A stretch of 64,000 bases of DNA from Candidatus Heimdallarchaeota archaeon (GTDB lineage Archaea; Asgardarchaeota; Heimdallarchaeia; Hodarchaeales; Hodarchaeaceae). Under the pieces are notes generated by a model. That model did not search any database, was not told the DNA's origin, and saw nothing but the letters and a program-made list of their open reading frames with translations. The stretch spans positions 2,030,064 to 2,094,063 of the forward strand of contig CP070695.1 of NCBI GenBank assembly GCA_020353515.1, read 5' to 3'. A program made the position numbers and the translations under genes. Numbering within the stretch: position 1 is the stretch's first letter; each line of letters opens with the position of its first letter. Positions 8,826 to 18,737 of the stretch are shown here, piece after piece.

Positions 8826-9563
8826 ATGGATTTTTTTGATCACACTTCGAAAGCGTACATTGAACCAATCGATGAGATTAAATTCTATCGTGCTGCTTAT
8901 CCAATTCCCTCTAAACTAATTTATTCCCCCTTTTCTCGTCCTGAGTTTCCACAAAAAAGTATGAAAGGAAAAATAAAGGAACTGCCAAAGTTATATCATG
9001 GTACCCATTTATATTGTATTAATGACTCAATTTTATACTTCCAAGGCCTTCTTGGAGCTCCTGCAACGGGTATTTTTTTGGAGGAATTAATTGCATTGGG
9101 AATTAAGGAATTCATTTTTCTTGGTTTAGCGGGAGCTATTCAATCTGCTTCAATTGGTGACAGAATTATTGTAACTGAAGCAGTACGGTTGGAGGGCACA
9201 AGTCATCACTATTTACCAACTCACGCGCCAAGTTTACCATCAATTGAGATGACAAATGATTTATCGGACTTTTTTTTGTCTAGAGGAATTTCATGCACCA
9301 AAGGGAAAATATGTAGCACTGATGCTCCTTTTAGAGAAACCTTCAATTTAGTTAATCAGCTACGTCAGAAAGAAGTTATTGCTATTGAGATGGAGATAGC
9401 AGCTGCCTTTGCCATTGCATCATTTCGTAATGTGAAAGCTGCAGCCATGGTAATCATAAGTGATGAACTTAAGGGTGATCAGTGGTCAAAGTTTCAACCT
9501 GATCAATACTCAGACACCTTTCTTGCTAGTTTTAATTACCTGTTGAACTACTTTTCCCAATAA
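8826..9563 (+). CDS. Nucleoside phosphorylase family protein (PNP/UDP type)
   Basis: A 245-residue member of the purine/uridine phosphorylase superfamily, which cleaves nucleosides with phosphate or hydrolyses related N-glycosides. Evidence is the phosphate-site segment GLAGAIQSASIGD near residue 100 and the ribose/base-binding IAIEMEIAAAFAIAS near 190, followed by a late SDEL segment as in the family. The N-terminal 60 residues are less typical, so the exact substrate class (purine nucleoside, uridine, MTA/SAH) is open. It probably follows the small ORF at 8560 in one transcript and converges on the ABC permease. Confidence 0.82.
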   Translation: MDFFDHTSKAYIEPIDEIKFYRAAYPIPSKLIYSPFSRPEFPQKSMKGKIKELPKLYHGTHLYCINDSILYFQGLLGAPATGIFLEELIALGIKEFIFLGLAGAIQSASIGDRIIVTEAVRLEGTSHHYLPTHAPSLPSIEMTNDLSDFFLSRGISCTKGKICSTDAPFRETFNLVNQLRQKEVIAIEMEIAAAFAIASFRNVKAAAMVIISDELKGDQWSKFQPDQYSDTFLASFNYLLNYFSQ

Positions 9564-9580
9564 AGAAGCTGGATTGTATT

Positions 9581-12052
9581 CTATTCAACAACTCGTAGCG
9601 CAGAAGTGAGATCCATTTTGATTAGTTTGCGAATTGATAGTAAGGGGGTTAATGTGACAAGAACAATTCCAATCAGTATGAGGATTATAAGGCTATCAGG
9701 ATAGAGGAATGATGTCAACCAGATTTCATTCATTGCTTGATCCACACGTGCTTCAAGTATATCGACTACAAAAGGTGAAAATAGGAAATAACCAGTTATT
9801 GTCCCCAGGAATCCTAAAATCATGGATTCTACCATTAAAATTAGCGATGAAGTTCGAATAGGGGTTCCAAAGGCAGCCATGGTCGCTAATTCTCGGGTTC
9901 GTTCATCAATATTCACTGTTGTAGTATTATATACCAAGAGTAGAGCTAAGATCAATACTACATATTGGATTACATCAAAAATAGATCTAAACATCTCAAT
10001 AAGCTCTTCATACACTTTAACCATTTTTATGACTGATTGGATCCCATTGTATCCCTGAAGATTGAAAAAATTTTGTTGGATAGATTCTTCCGTTATTCCT
10101 TCTTTCGGTAGAATCATCACTGCATTTACTAATCCAGTTACATTGAAAATTTGGTCATTTGATATATCACAAAATGCCCAGAATCGAATTTTACTATTTT
10201 GGATGCCAATTACCTGAAATGTTGTATTCTCTTTGGAATATTGGAGTGCTGATTTTCGATAAGGATGTTCAAGTGTGATTTCGTCTCCGATTTCAACTTT
10301 CAAATCCCGTGCAGCTTCCTGAGAAATGATTATCCCAGATGTAAGAATATATGGTTCAACCTCTCTGATTGTTTCTGGACTCCATATTGGATTAGAAAAA
10401 TTGAAGCAACGTAAAACTATAGTATAAGATTCGTGTTCTCCATGCAATGTTACTGGTATTTGGATCATAGGAACTGCTAATCTCACATCCGTATCCTTAG
10501 TAATGTTTGTCACAGGTGATTGTGACGTATTATATAAATTATTGAGTAACACATCGATCCGTCCTTCAGAATCCCCTTTTATGATCTTCTGTTCACTTTC
10601 TAACAAAAAATCTGCTCCATCAACAAATCCTAAGACAGCTGCAAGGACACAAATAGCAAGTGCAATTCCAGTTAAAGTTGAAACAGCTCTTCGAAGATTT
10701 CGGGAGATGTTGCGAATTGGGAATTGAATGAATATTGAACTTGGAAGACGGATCCATGTTAATAAAGGAGAAATTCCTCTACCTGAACTTACTTTGGGTC
10801 CAGTTTGAATTGCATGGATCGGTTGAATTCGAGTAGCTCGCCATATAGGCACAATAGATGCAATAAAGGGGATAAGGATCCCTAAAAGTGTTCCTTGCAG
10901 AAATAGTTCTGTTACCAGCCATTCTTTCCACACATGATAGGGTAAAAGATCCGTAATTACTTCTCCAAATCGATTTCCTAAGATTATTGCAAAAATATAA
11001 CCAAATATAATCCCTCCAAGTGCGATTTCAAGACTGAACAGTAAGTATCTATATGCAATCTGACGAGGTGACACCCCCAATGCCATGTTTATTCCAATCT
11101 CACGGCGTTGAGAATTCACAACACGTGAAATGAGATTATAAGCTCCGAAAGCAGCAATGATAAGGATGAGAAAAGAAAAAATGTAATATAAACTCTGATC
11201 ACCAGAGATATCTTCTTCTTGAAACTTATAGGCAGGATAATCCTCTTTTTCAATATATTCAAAAGAAATGAGGGAAAAATGATCTTGAAAGTAGTCTTTA
11301 AGATCTATGATAAGCTCCTCAAGATTGGCTTCAGGTGTTGTTAGTATCACAACCTCATTTACATATCCAAGAGGTAAACCTGTCGCTTGCTGAAGAATTC
11401 TTTGAGCTGCTTCAAGAGGAACGAACAGGGCAGCAAAAGATGATTGTGCATATACTAAATTCTCTTCGTTTACCACAAAATATTCAGGTGTCAGTGCTGT
11501 TCCAATGAATGATAGTTTAATGCCTCCTGTAATAGTAAGGAATTGTTTTTTAGGTTTCAAGTTGTGATAACTAGCAAAGTTATGTTCTACAAGACAAATA
11601 TCCTCTGCTGTTTCCGTTGATTTAATGTGTCGGCCATCTGTTACGTAAATACCATTTACATCTAAATTCTGAGATCCATCAGAGACATTGATGCCAATGA
11701 TGCGACCATTCACCAAAATGGTTTGATTAGAAGTAGATGCGTTAATTGTTGTCGGAAAACTTACTCGATATTCTAGTACATCAATCCAATTCTTATGTGA
11801 CAGATTCTGAAGAGCAGAAGAAAGCTCAGCTTGCGGTATCCAACTTCCAGGAAGCAGCTGTATTTTTAGATCAAACATATTTAGATCTTTGTTACTTTCT
11901 TCAAAGGCTTGTTGTCTCCAAGGAGTAGAGCTGCTCAATCCTGTATATATCCCAGTACCTAAACCTATTATTATTGCAATAGCTAGCACTTGGATTTTGC
12001 GTTGTCTCAAATCCCGAAAGGACCATTTAAGAAACAGCCTAAGATTACCCAT
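9581..12052 (-). CDS. ABC transporter permease, FtsX/MacB type
   Basis: A permease of about 823 residues with two FtsX units. TM1 near the N terminus is followed by a large extracytoplasmic domain rich in N-x-S/T sites, then three helices ending in an RRxxIGIN-like coupling region. A second TM/extracytoplasmic/three-TM unit ends at ALRVVE. This layout is that of MacB/LolCE-type proteins, which export or mechanically move lipids, peptides or proteins. The ATG at 12052 lies five bases after GGTGA, which overlaps the TGA stop of the ATPase gene, so translation is coupled. The substrate is unknown. Confidence 0.88.
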   Translation of the reverse strand: MGNLRLFLKWSFRDLRQRKIQVLAIAIIIGLGTGIYTGLSSSTPWRQQAFEESNKDLNMFDLKIQLLPGSWIPQAELSSALQNLSHKNWIDVLEYRVSFPTTINASTSNQTILVNGRIIGINVSDGSQNLDVNGIYVTDGRHIKSTETAEDICLVEHNFASYHNLKPKKQFLTITGGIKLSFIGTALTPEYFVVNEENLVYAQSSFAALFVPLEAAQRILQQATGLPLGYVNEVVILTTPEANLEELIIDLKDYFQDHFSLISFEYIEKEDYPAYKFQEEDISGDQSLYYIFSFLILIIAAFGAYNLISRVVNSQRREIGINMALGVSPRQIAYRYLLFSLEIALGGIIFGYIFAIILGNRFGEVITDLLPYHVWKEWLVTELFLQGTLLGILIPFIASIVPIWRATRIQPIHAIQTGPKVSSGRGISPLLTWIRLPSSIFIQFPIRNISRNLRRAVSTLTGIALAICVLAAVLGFVDGADFLLESEQKIIKGDSEGRIDVLLNNLYNTSQSPVTNITKDTDVRLAVPMIQIPVTLHGEHESYTIVLRCFNFSNPIWSPETIREVEPYILTSGIIISQEAARDLKVEIGDEITLEHPYRKSALQYSKENTTFQVIGIQNSKIRFWAFCDISNDQIFNVTGLVNAVMILPKEGITEESIQQNFFNLQGYNGIQSVIKMVKVYEELIEMFRSIFDVIQYVVLILALLLVYNTTTVNIDERTRELATMAAFGTPIRTSSLILMVESMILGFLGTITGYFLFSPFVVDILEARVDQAMNEIWLTSFLYPDSLIILILIGIVLVTLTPLLSIRKLIKMDLTSALRVVE

Positions 12053-12057
12053 GGTTT

Positions 12058-12762
12058 TCACCAACGAAGATCTTCAATTGAAACTTTTCCATTTTTTGGT
12101 TGCCCATCTTCTGCGATTCTTCCTGAGTGTAACTCAATAACACGATCGGTAATCCGGGCAATCTCACGATTATGTGTGACTAAAAGAACCGTGGTACCAT
12201 TATTTTGTTGTCTTAGTAAGAGCTCTAATATCTGTTTTCCTGTTCTAAAATCTAATTCTCCTGTTGGTTCATCTGCTAGAATGATAGGGGCCTCCTTCAC
12301 TAGAGCACGAGCGATTGCCACCCGTTGCTGTTCACCTCCAGAAAGTTGATGAGGAAAATGACGAATTCGTTCCTCGAGACCGACAGCTTTTAGCGCCTCA
12401 ATGGATTTTTGCCTACTATTCTTCATTCGTCCTAGATTTGCGACATATTGAACATTTTCTAAGGCTGATAACATTGGAAACAAGTTGAAAGTCTGAAATA
12501 TGAATCCAATTTTGTTACGGCGAAATTTAAACTGTTGACGTCGATTATAGCGAGTGATTTCTGTTTCATAAAACTTAATTGAACCTTCTGTTGGCCTATC
12601 TAAAGCTCCTACTAGATTTAACAATGTTGTTTTCCCACTACCAGAGGGTCCTAATAATACTACTGTTTCACCCTGTTCTACTTGTAAGGAAACGCCATCC
12701 AAAGCTTTAACAGTAACTTCTCCCATTTTATAATGTTTAGATAGTTTCTTAATTTCTATCAA
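12058..12762 (-). CDS. ABC transporter ATP-binding protein, LolD/MacB type
   Basis: A 234-residue ATPase that powers the FtsX-type permease encoded directly downstream. Visible motifs are Walker A GPSGSGKTT near residue 39, the Q-loop FIFQTFN, the signature [15 protein letters not shown], Walker B IILADEPTGELD and the H-loop VTHN. The spacing, and the LolD-like EPTGELD, place it in the MacB/LolD group. Start is TTG at 12762, with GGAGTGA about 10 bases upstream. It is the first gene of a two-gene operon and is divergent from the 7-TM gene at 12972; the 209-base gap would hold both promoters. Confidence 0.93.
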   Translation of the reverse strand: MIEIKKLSKHYKMGEVTVKALDGVSLQVEQGETVVLLGPSGSGKTTLLNLVGALDRPTEGSIKFYETEITRYNRRQQFKFRRNKIGFIFQTFNLFPMLSALENVQYVANLGRMKNSRQKSIEALKAVGLEERIRHFPHQLSGGEQQRVAIARALVKEAPIILADEPTGELDFRTGKQILELLLRQQNNGTTVLLVTHNREIARITDRVIELHSGRIAEDGQPKNGKVSIEDLRW

Positions 12763-12971
12763 AATTAATCAATCACTCCATTTAAGTGAATATAATAACT
12801 AAATATACTGTCTTTCCTTCTATTACTAACTTTAATTAATCTTCGTATATTTTTACTACAAACGAAGTAATGTAAGGAACACTTACAAAGCTTACACATG
12901 TTTATAAGGTATTTTAGTCATATAACAAGTTAGAAGAACTATTGAGAATCAAAGGATACTGAGTTGATAAA

Positions 12972-13727
12972 GTGTCAATTATCGTTATTGTTGGATTTCT
13001 TGCTTTGATAAGTTCCCTCCTCTTATTCTTATCAACTATTCTTACCTTTCCCCTTTTCAGAAAAGCCCGTGATGAAATCTTTCTTCATATGAATTTAGTT
13101 TTATTTCTATTTGCAACAACGCTCTTGATAACAGGTCTTTTTGCAATATTCTTACCCGAAATGTCCGAGGCGATTGAATATCTTAGTTTAATGAAACTCC
13201 ATTATTTATTAAGAATAGTAATACTCTTCATGTTACTAACAACAGTGGAATTTTCCTTTATTTACACTAATCTGTCCTCTAATCGCCTCTTTTTTCTTGA
13301 AAAATATATTCCATTAGTCCCCGCTTTATTTATCGGGTGGATCTGTGCTTCTGCAGTTACTGAAACTGATTTTCTAGACACTCTATCATTTTTCGGTCTT
13401 TATTTACTTACATTTCTGGTTGACCTGATGATAATCGTTCTTTTGATTCGATTACGTAACGTTCGTGAAAAATTTATTGATCGGAAGCCTGAACGAGCCC
13501 TTTTAACCCATGTCATAACAATGCTGGTTGCATTTTTATTTTATCAATCAGGTGACTTAATTGGATTTATAGGGTTTATGATCTCTCAAGATTTATACAT
13601 ATTAGCTCTCCTCTCTCAGTTTATCTTAATGCCAGTCTTTAGTTTTCTTTTACTTCTACAAAGTCGTTCCATCTGGAAAATCTTAGATGAAATTAATTAT
13701 TCATTATTACTGAATGAAATCAATTAG
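12972..13727 (+). CDS. 7-TM membrane protein of unknown function
   Basis: A 251-residue, strongly hydrophobic protein with about seven membrane helices, an acidic loop after TM3 (PEMSEAIEYL) and a short charged C terminus. The pattern resembles the 7-TM sensory modules found at the N termini of some histidine kinases, but no soluble output domain follows. The start is GTG at 12972 directly after an in-frame stop; the SD is weak. A T-rich run follows the stop. I recognise no family. It is followed 70 bases later by an RHH gene, possibly independent. Confidence 0.7.
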   Translation: MSIIVIVGFLALISSLLLFLSTILTFPLFRKARDEIFLHMNLVLFLFATTLLITGLFAIFLPEMSEAIEYLSLMKLHYLLRIVILFMLLTTVEFSFIYTNLSSNRLFFLEKYIPLVPALFIGWICASAVTETDFLDTLSFFGLYLLTFLVDLMIIVLLIRLRNVREKFIDRKPERALLTHVITMLVAFLFYQSGDLIGFIGFMISQDLYILALLSQFILMPVFSFLLLLQSRSIWKILDEINYSLLLNEIN

Positions 13728-13799
13728 GTTTTTAGTAGAATTTTCCTAAAGAAAAAGACTCTTATAAGATCAATCTTTTTTTGAGCTCAGGCGTTTTAG

Positions 13800-13985
13800 A
13801 TGACCAAGACTGCAGTCTTATCAGTGCGAATTCCCAATGAGGTGAGGGAGAAACTAGAACAATACGCTGAAATTTTGAGAATCAGACCCTCTGCTATTGC
13901 TGCGTTAGTTTTAGAAGATTGTATTGAGTATTGGGTCAAACAATACAGTGAAAATGCTTTGAAAAAAATTTGGGAGAATCTCTAA
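13800..13985 (+). CDS. ribbon-helix-helix (CopG/Arc-like) DNA-binding protein
   Basis: A 61-residue protein with the RHH pattern: an N-terminal strand (AVLSVRIP), then helix 1 (EVREKLEQYAEILR) and helix 2 (RPSAIAALVLEDCIEYW). Such proteins bind DNA as dimers through the strand. No toxin gene partners it, so an antitoxin role is not supported here. The ATG at 13800 gives the correct N-terminal strand position. Confidence 0.75.
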   Translation: MTKTAVLSVRIPNEVREKLEQYAEILRIRPSAIAALVLEDCIEYWVKQYSENALKKIWENL

Positions 13986-14021
13986 GAAATTATCTTCTAT
14001 AACCCCTTATTCTTGATGCCT

Positions 14022-14585
14022 TCATTCTAATCTTCTCATGAAGGGATCTAGAAACGAATTGATTTGATCCCAATCACGATAATCTCTTCTTTCATTTAGG
14101 ACTATGTTTGGATCCTCTTCTGCTGCCATCCTCAACATTCTTTTATTCATCCACCCGAGATTACTAGTACTAGATAAATCGAATACTCCTCCAAATGCAT
14201 CATAAAGCACATTTTCTCCTAGATTTAAACTATATTCTTTAAAGACATCTACCAAATATTTTTTAATAACTGCTGGACGTTCATCGGGATTGGAAGCTTC
14301 TCCTGAACATACATAGATTCCAGTTAATATTTGATTCTCATTTATGGCTTTTACATTATTTTTCAAGAATTTTTTAGCTTCTTTCGTCCATCTTGCAATT
14401 CTAATTCCACTTCCTATTAATACCCCTGAATAATCTGTGATGTTTGGTTTTACCTTTTTCTTGGCTTTCAGGTTTACTAAATCAACTGTAAAACCATTTT
14501 CTTCTAAAATTTGTTTAAATTTGATTGAAACTTCTTCTGTATTACCAAAACGTGTTCCATATACGATTAAAACTTTTTTTGACAT
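14022..14585 (-). CDS. Flavodoxin-domain protein
   Basis: A flavodoxin-fold protein of about 187 residues. The N-terminal strand is followed by YGTRFGNTEEVS, the FMN phosphate-binding loop. GVLIGSGIRIARW is the second flavin loop, and the core ends near residue 130. The longer C-terminal tail, and the overall similarity to the HemG/protoporphyrinogen-oxidase-like flavodoxin group, are suggestive only. It probably carries electrons or reduces a small substrate in the cytosol. ATG 14585 is preferred because it puts the first strand at once; a GTG lies four codons upstream. Confidence 0.83.
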   Translation of the reverse strand: MSKKVLIVYGTRFGNTEEVSIKFKQILEENGFTVDLVNLKAKKKVKPNITDYSGVLIGSGIRIARWTKEAKKFLKNNVKAINENQILTGIYVCSGEASNPDERPAVIKKYLVDVFKEYSLNLGENVLYDAFGGVFDLSSTSNLGWMNKRMLRMAAEEDPNIVLNERRDYRDWDQINSFLDPFMRRLE

Positions 14586-14732
14586 ATAATCTGACACCTT
14601 AGAGAGTATTTTTTGGTGGTGAATGAATGTAACAAAAATCTCTTGGGGAAAGGTTAATACATTTTATTATATATAATGTATCATCATAAGCTAATCCTGA
14701 AAGAACAGCAGGGAAAAAGGAGAAATCTATTG

Positions 14733-15353
14733 ATGACCGAAACTAGTTCCAGAAATGAAAGCCCAATGTGGAAGTACATCTATGCAATTGGGGGGATTGC
14801 ATCATTAATAATAGCTGTAATATTCTTTACTGCCCTTATAGAACTAATGACTGGTACATTTGAGTTCTTTCAAAATAATTTTGTAATCAGATTGATCAAA
14901 CTGCATGCTGAATATAATGAGAGTGCAAATGAATTATTACAGGGAGTTAACATCTTAGATCTGAGCATCCTAGTATTTGTTTGTCTTACAGTAATTGCTT
15001 TTTACCCGACTCTTAGAAATGTTAATGAAACATTAGCTATTATTGCTATATGCCAACCATTCATAGGAATATTGCTTTTCCTAATAACTCAAGAGATCGG
15101 TCGTACCACCACATTTTCTACTGCTTTAACAATCTCCGCTATAATATTGTGGTACGATCGATCCGATACAAGTGCGTTTCTAGGAGTTATATCAGCAGGA
15201 CTTATTTTAATCCCTGATATTAGCTTCATGTTCACTTATTCAGAAGTCTTGGCAATTATCATGAGTACTGGTTATTTATTATTTATTCCTTGGTGGTTTC
15301 TGAGTAGTTTGAAACTCTTCCAGCAAGCTAAGACAGCTCATCTCAGAAAGTGA
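14733..15353 (+). CDS. multi-TM membrane protein, DUF4386-like
   Basis: A 206-residue protein with about six membrane helices. It starts at ATG 14733 with AAAGGAGA upstream. The opening YIYAIGGIASLI resembles that of the protein at 16240-17088 (SIYTVGGIAALI), so the two appear related although they face each other across the glycosylase gene. The second has more DUF4386 character. No function is assigned. The Fpg/Nei gene begins six bases after its stop, suggesting co-transcription. Confidence 0.65.
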   Translation: MTETSSRNESPMWKYIYAIGGIASLIIAVIFFTALIELMTGTFEFFQNNFVIRLIKLHAEYNESANELLQGVNILDLSILVFVCLTVIAFYPTLRNVNETLAIIAICQPFIGILLFLITQEIGRTTTFSTALTISAIILWYDRSDTSAFLGVISAGLILIPDISFMFTYSEVLAIIMSTGYLLFIPWWFLSSLKLFQQAKTAHLRK

Positions 15354-15359
15354 TTAATA

Positions 15360-16199
15360 ATGATAGAATTACCAGAAGCAATTGTATTATCTAAACAAAT
15401 TAAAGATACATTAAAAGGAAAAGTTGTAAAATCGGCAATTAGAGGGCAGTATCCCCACAAATTTGCCTTTACTGGGAAATTCTCAGATAAAGAGTTTTCG
15501 GAGCTCCTTAAAGGAAAAACAATAAAGAAGAGCTGGGCAAACGGAAATGTAATTCTGGTTCATTTAGATCCTGGTTATTTACTGAGTCTTGGGTGTGGAG
15601 GAGAACGAATACTTTATCACAAAAAAGAAAAAACCCTTCCTAAAAAGCACCAGCTCTTAGTAGAATTCGACGATCAAACGTATCTAACAGTAACAATATC
15701 AGGATGGGGGGAAGTCAGATTACTCGAATCAAAAGATCTTGATAAACACCCTCATATATTTTTTGAAAGATTGGATCCACTTTCAGAAGAATTTACTCTC
15801 TCAGCATTTGAAGAATTAGTAAATAACCTTCCAGACAAGAAGAAATGCAGTGCGAAAAAATTTTACATTACAGATCCTGGACTAAGAGGAATAGGAAATG
15901 GGGTGATTCAGGATATATTCTTCTTATCTAAAATCCATCCGAAAAGAGAGATGAAGTCATTGTCTAAGGAAGAACGAGAACTCCTGTATGAAACCACTCT
16001 TACTGAGCTCAGAAAGATGATTAATCTTGGTGGGAGAGATAGCGAAAAGGATATTTTTAACAAACTTGGTGGATATAAGAGAATTTTACATAGCAAGACA
16101 GTAAATACTCCCTGTCCTCAATGTAAAACTATAATCAAAAAACAACAATATCTTGGGGGGACTATCTACTTCTGTGTCTCATGTCAAAAGATGGATTAA
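15360..16199 (+). CDS. Fpg/Nei family DNA glycosylase-like protein, N-terminal Pro missing
   Basis: A 279-residue base-excision-repair family protein. The N terminus reads MIELPEA, the middle has the H2TH region including the conserved DPGLRGIGNGV loop, and the end has a four-cysteine zinc finger (CPQC then CVSC). Fpg and Nei use the residue after Met, always proline in classical enzymes, as the Schiff-base nucleophile, with Glu next. Here the proline is replaced by Ile, while the Glu is kept. The enzyme may therefore act as a monofunctional glycosylase or be non-catalytic. It lies six bases downstream of a membrane-protein gene. Confidence 0.85.
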   Translation: MIELPEAIVLSKQIKDTLKGKVVKSAIRGQYPHKFAFTGKFSDKEFSELLKGKTIKKSWANGNVILVHLDPGYLLSLGCGGERILYHKKEKTLPKKHQLLVEFDDQTYLTVTISGWGEVRLLESKDLDKHPHIFFERLDPLSEEFTLSAFEELVNNLPDKKKCSAKKFYITDPGLRGIGNGVIQDIFFLSKIHPKREMKSLSKEERELLYETTLTELRKMINLGGRDSEKDIFNKLGGYKRILHSKTVNTPCPQCKTIIKKQQYLGGTIYFCVSCQKMD

Positions 16200-16239
16200 A
16201 ATTTGTTAGCTTAATCTTTATTATCAAAATCTCTTGAAA

Positions 16240-17088
16240 TTATAGAAATATTAGTAGAAAAGGTATTAAAATATAAATAACAAATGCTGTTACGATTATT
16301 ACACGGGGAAGCAGCCCCTTCTCCATTTTTACTGAATTAAATTCGTATAATTTTCGAGAAATTAAAACGTACCAAATTAGTAAAGCGGGTGAGGCAATGA
16401 GGTATGGTAAAAAGGTCATTTGGGGAGCAATAATTAACAAGATAAAATGCCCCATTACAAATCCATTTGCTATGATTCCAGCATAAGCAGTTGGTTTGCT
16501 AAAGATACTACTCTGAAACATAACGATAGCAATAATTAATCCTGAAAGAGAAACTAAGAAGTGACTTAAATAAATCCCAGTGCCTTGATAAACGGATCCA
16601 GGGTTATGGATTGCAAGTAATGCTTCTCCAGCAGTTAAAATAGTCGCTTTCTGGCCAATTGAAGCAGCAGCATATTGATTACTGAGAGACAGTAGAGAGA
16701 ATGCTTGATTAGACGCAAAGTAAACTGCTACTCCAATAAGACCTGAAATAAGAGCAATTGTCATGTAATCCTCATTTGTGCTTCTTAGAACATAATACAG
16801 AGTAATGAAAACCAAGCTTACAAGACAGTAATTAATGATGTCGAAGAAATCAAGCAATGTGAGTCCAAGGAGTACATTATCCTGCAATAATGTGAACCAT
16901 TCTTCTGCTGTTACTGGTGTCGGACTCGGCCCCCAATCAATAATTCCAAACTCTCTATACATAACAAACTCTGAACCTATATTTTTTCTAAATAGTAAAG
17001 CTGCAATGAGAGCAGCTATCCCTCCTACAGTGTAAATACTCTTTTTGGTTTGTTCTTCATCTTTTATAGCCTGTTCCATCGTGATCAT
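16240..17088 (-). CDS. DUF4386-like membrane protein
   Basis: A 282-residue integral membrane protein with about eight hydrophobic helices and short loops. The N-terminal SIYTVGGIAALIAALLF, the later HNPGSVYQGTGIYLSH loop and the overall order of helices recall DUF4386-type proteins. The start is ATG 17088, with another ATG at 17079. It may be a distant paralogue of the 14733 product. Nothing shows its role. It is convergent with the glycosylase gene. Confidence 0.65.
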   Translation of the reverse strand: MITMEQAIKDEEQTKKSIYTVGGIAALIAALLFRKNIGSEFVMYREFGIIDWGPSPTPVTAEEWFTLLQDNVLLGLTLLDFFDIINYCLVSLVFITLYYVLRSTNEDYMTIALISGLIGVAVYFASNQAFSLLSLSNQYAAASIGQKATILTAGEALLAIHNPGSVYQGTGIYLSHFLVSLSGLIIAIVMFQSSIFSKPTAYAGIIANGFVMGHFILLIIAPQMTFLPYLIASPALLIWYVLISRKLYEFNSVKMEKGLLPRVIIVTAFVIYILIPFLLIFL

Positions 17089-17317
17089 ACATCCATTGTT
17101 GTAAAAAACTTCAAATAAATGATAGTTAAAATTTGTCTAGGTTTCTATTATCCTTTTATCATCAAATCCATTCGATGAAGAGAATGAATCTTTGAACTTA
17201 ACCCAATGCAAAAAAAGCTTGTAATTTTTGGCTGTATTTACTTCCCTCTCTTAAAACATTGAAAGAATTCCATTCTTCGGACCCAAATTTCCATTAAATA
17301 GACTTATTGTGAATAAA

Positions 17318-18262
17318 ATGGAAATTGTCATTTATTATTCTTTAATTGCGAGCTTTGCATTTTCGTTAGGGACTATTCTTTCAAAAGTTGCTCTCTCTGA
17401 AATTAAAAATCGTGATGTAGCTTTATTCTATCAATTATTTGTCAACTTTCTTTTCATTGCTGTACTTTTTCTTGTTATTCAACTAATCACACCATTTCCT
17501 TTTAGTGATCTAACCTTCAATGATTATTTTATTTTGATCGGATCTGCCATATTTGTTTATATTGCATTATTGTTTAGCTACTTGGGGTTGGAACGAGGTA
17601 ATGTATCCGTAGGGAAAGTTGTATCCTCCACAAGAGTTGGATTTAGTATAATTTTTGCTTATGTTTTACTAGTCGAATTGTATAGCCTTGATATTTATTT
17701 AATAATTTTGTTTATGTTAATTGGTGTTATTTTTGTTTCTTGGCATCAAGAATTACAACTTAAAGATTTCATTACCTTAAAAGGGGGTGGAATTATCTGG
17801 TTTATTATAGCAGCCTTTTTTATGGCTTTATCAAATTATTTCTTAAGCTCGTTGCAGAATACAATCGCAATTCAAGTAATCATGTTATTTAGACTAAGTA
17901 CCTTATTTCTGATTTCCATAATTCATACCTCTTGGCTAAGATTCTATAATAGAGGGAATATGAATTTTAAGCTAAATCGAAGAACTCTTGGATACATTAG
18001 CATTTATGTGATATGCTATATTGTTGGGGATTTTTTCCTTATTACTGCTTTAGGTATATCATTGACAATTTCCGAGGCAGTTATGACTACTCAAGCTATC
18101 ATCACTTTTCTTTTAATTCTAGTATTATCCCGAGTTAATTCATTAAAAGAATTAATTGCAGAGCCATTAGATCAAAAAACCCTAGTGATCCGATTTACAG
18201 GTATAATAATTGCGGTTTTAGCTACTCTTTGGCTCATCTATTCTTTAAATGGATTCCTGTAA
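17318..18262 (+). CDS. EamA/DMT-superfamily transporter
   Basis: A 314-residue protein with ten membrane helices in two EamA repeats, the layout of drug/metabolite transporters. The N-terminal ASFAFSLGTILSKVAL is a typical first-helix motif, and the second repeat begins near WFIIAAFFMALSNYFLSS. Family members move amino acids, sugars or nucleotides; the substrate is unknown. The start is ATG 17318, three codons after a GTG. The upstream gap of 229 bases shows no clear SD. Confidence 0.85.
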   Translation: MEIVIYYSLIASFAFSLGTILSKVALSEIKNRDVALFYQLFVNFLFIAVLFLVIQLITPFPFSDLTFNDYFILIGSAIFVYIALLFSYLGLERGNVSVGKVVSSTRVGFSIIFAYVLLVELYSLDIYLIILFMLIGVIFVSWHQELQLKDFITLKGGGIIWFIIAAFFMALSNYFLSSLQNTIAIQVIMLFRLSTLFLISIIHTSWLRFYNRGNMNFKLNRRTLGYISIYVICYIVGDFFLITALGISLTISEAVMTTQAIITFLLILVLSRVNSLKELIAEPLDQKTLVIRFTGIIIAVLATLWLIYSLNGFL

Positions 18263-18454
18263 ATGGGATTAATCATTCTAATCCTATTTTTTCAAACTTT
18301 TTATGTATAAAATATTGTCTCAATTCGAAAACGAAAAAAAAGGTCAGATTAATTTCAGGGGACTTTGAAGTTCTTCTATGGGAACCTTTAAGTAGTTTTA
18401 ATCTAGATTAATCATAAATTGAGTTTTTATAAAGCATAGAAGGACGGTTGGGTA

Positions 18455-18724
18455 ATGTATGGCGAAGATCCTGAATCTCGATTAATTAAAGCTGAAGCAA
18501 TTCTCCTAGAAACGTTATCCAAGCTTGTATGGATTGTCTCAATTCTTTATGGAGCCGAGCTAATCATAGCAGTCTTTGATAAAAGTTTTGATCTTTGGAA
18601 TAGAGGGGATTACAACGCAATTATACTTGCTCTTATTGCATTAGCAGTCATTTTCAAAGTTCTCGGACTGGTAGACAAACATATGATGGAATATTGGAAG
18701 CGGCAGGACGTAAAAAAGAGGTAA
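18455..18724 (+). CDS. small two-TM membrane protein
   Basis: An 89-residue protein with an acidic amphipathic N terminus, two hydrophobic helices (about 25-44 and 56-71) and a basic tail. GAAGG lies upstream of ATG 18455. It converges with the surface-protein pair, ending 14 bases from their stop. I recognise no family. Confidence 0.6.
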   Translation: MYGEDPESRLIKAEAILLETLSKLVWIVSILYGAELIIAVFDKSFDLWNRGDYNAIILALIALAVIFKVLGLVDKHMMEYWKRQDVKKR

Positions 18725-18737
18725 TTCATACTTTCTT

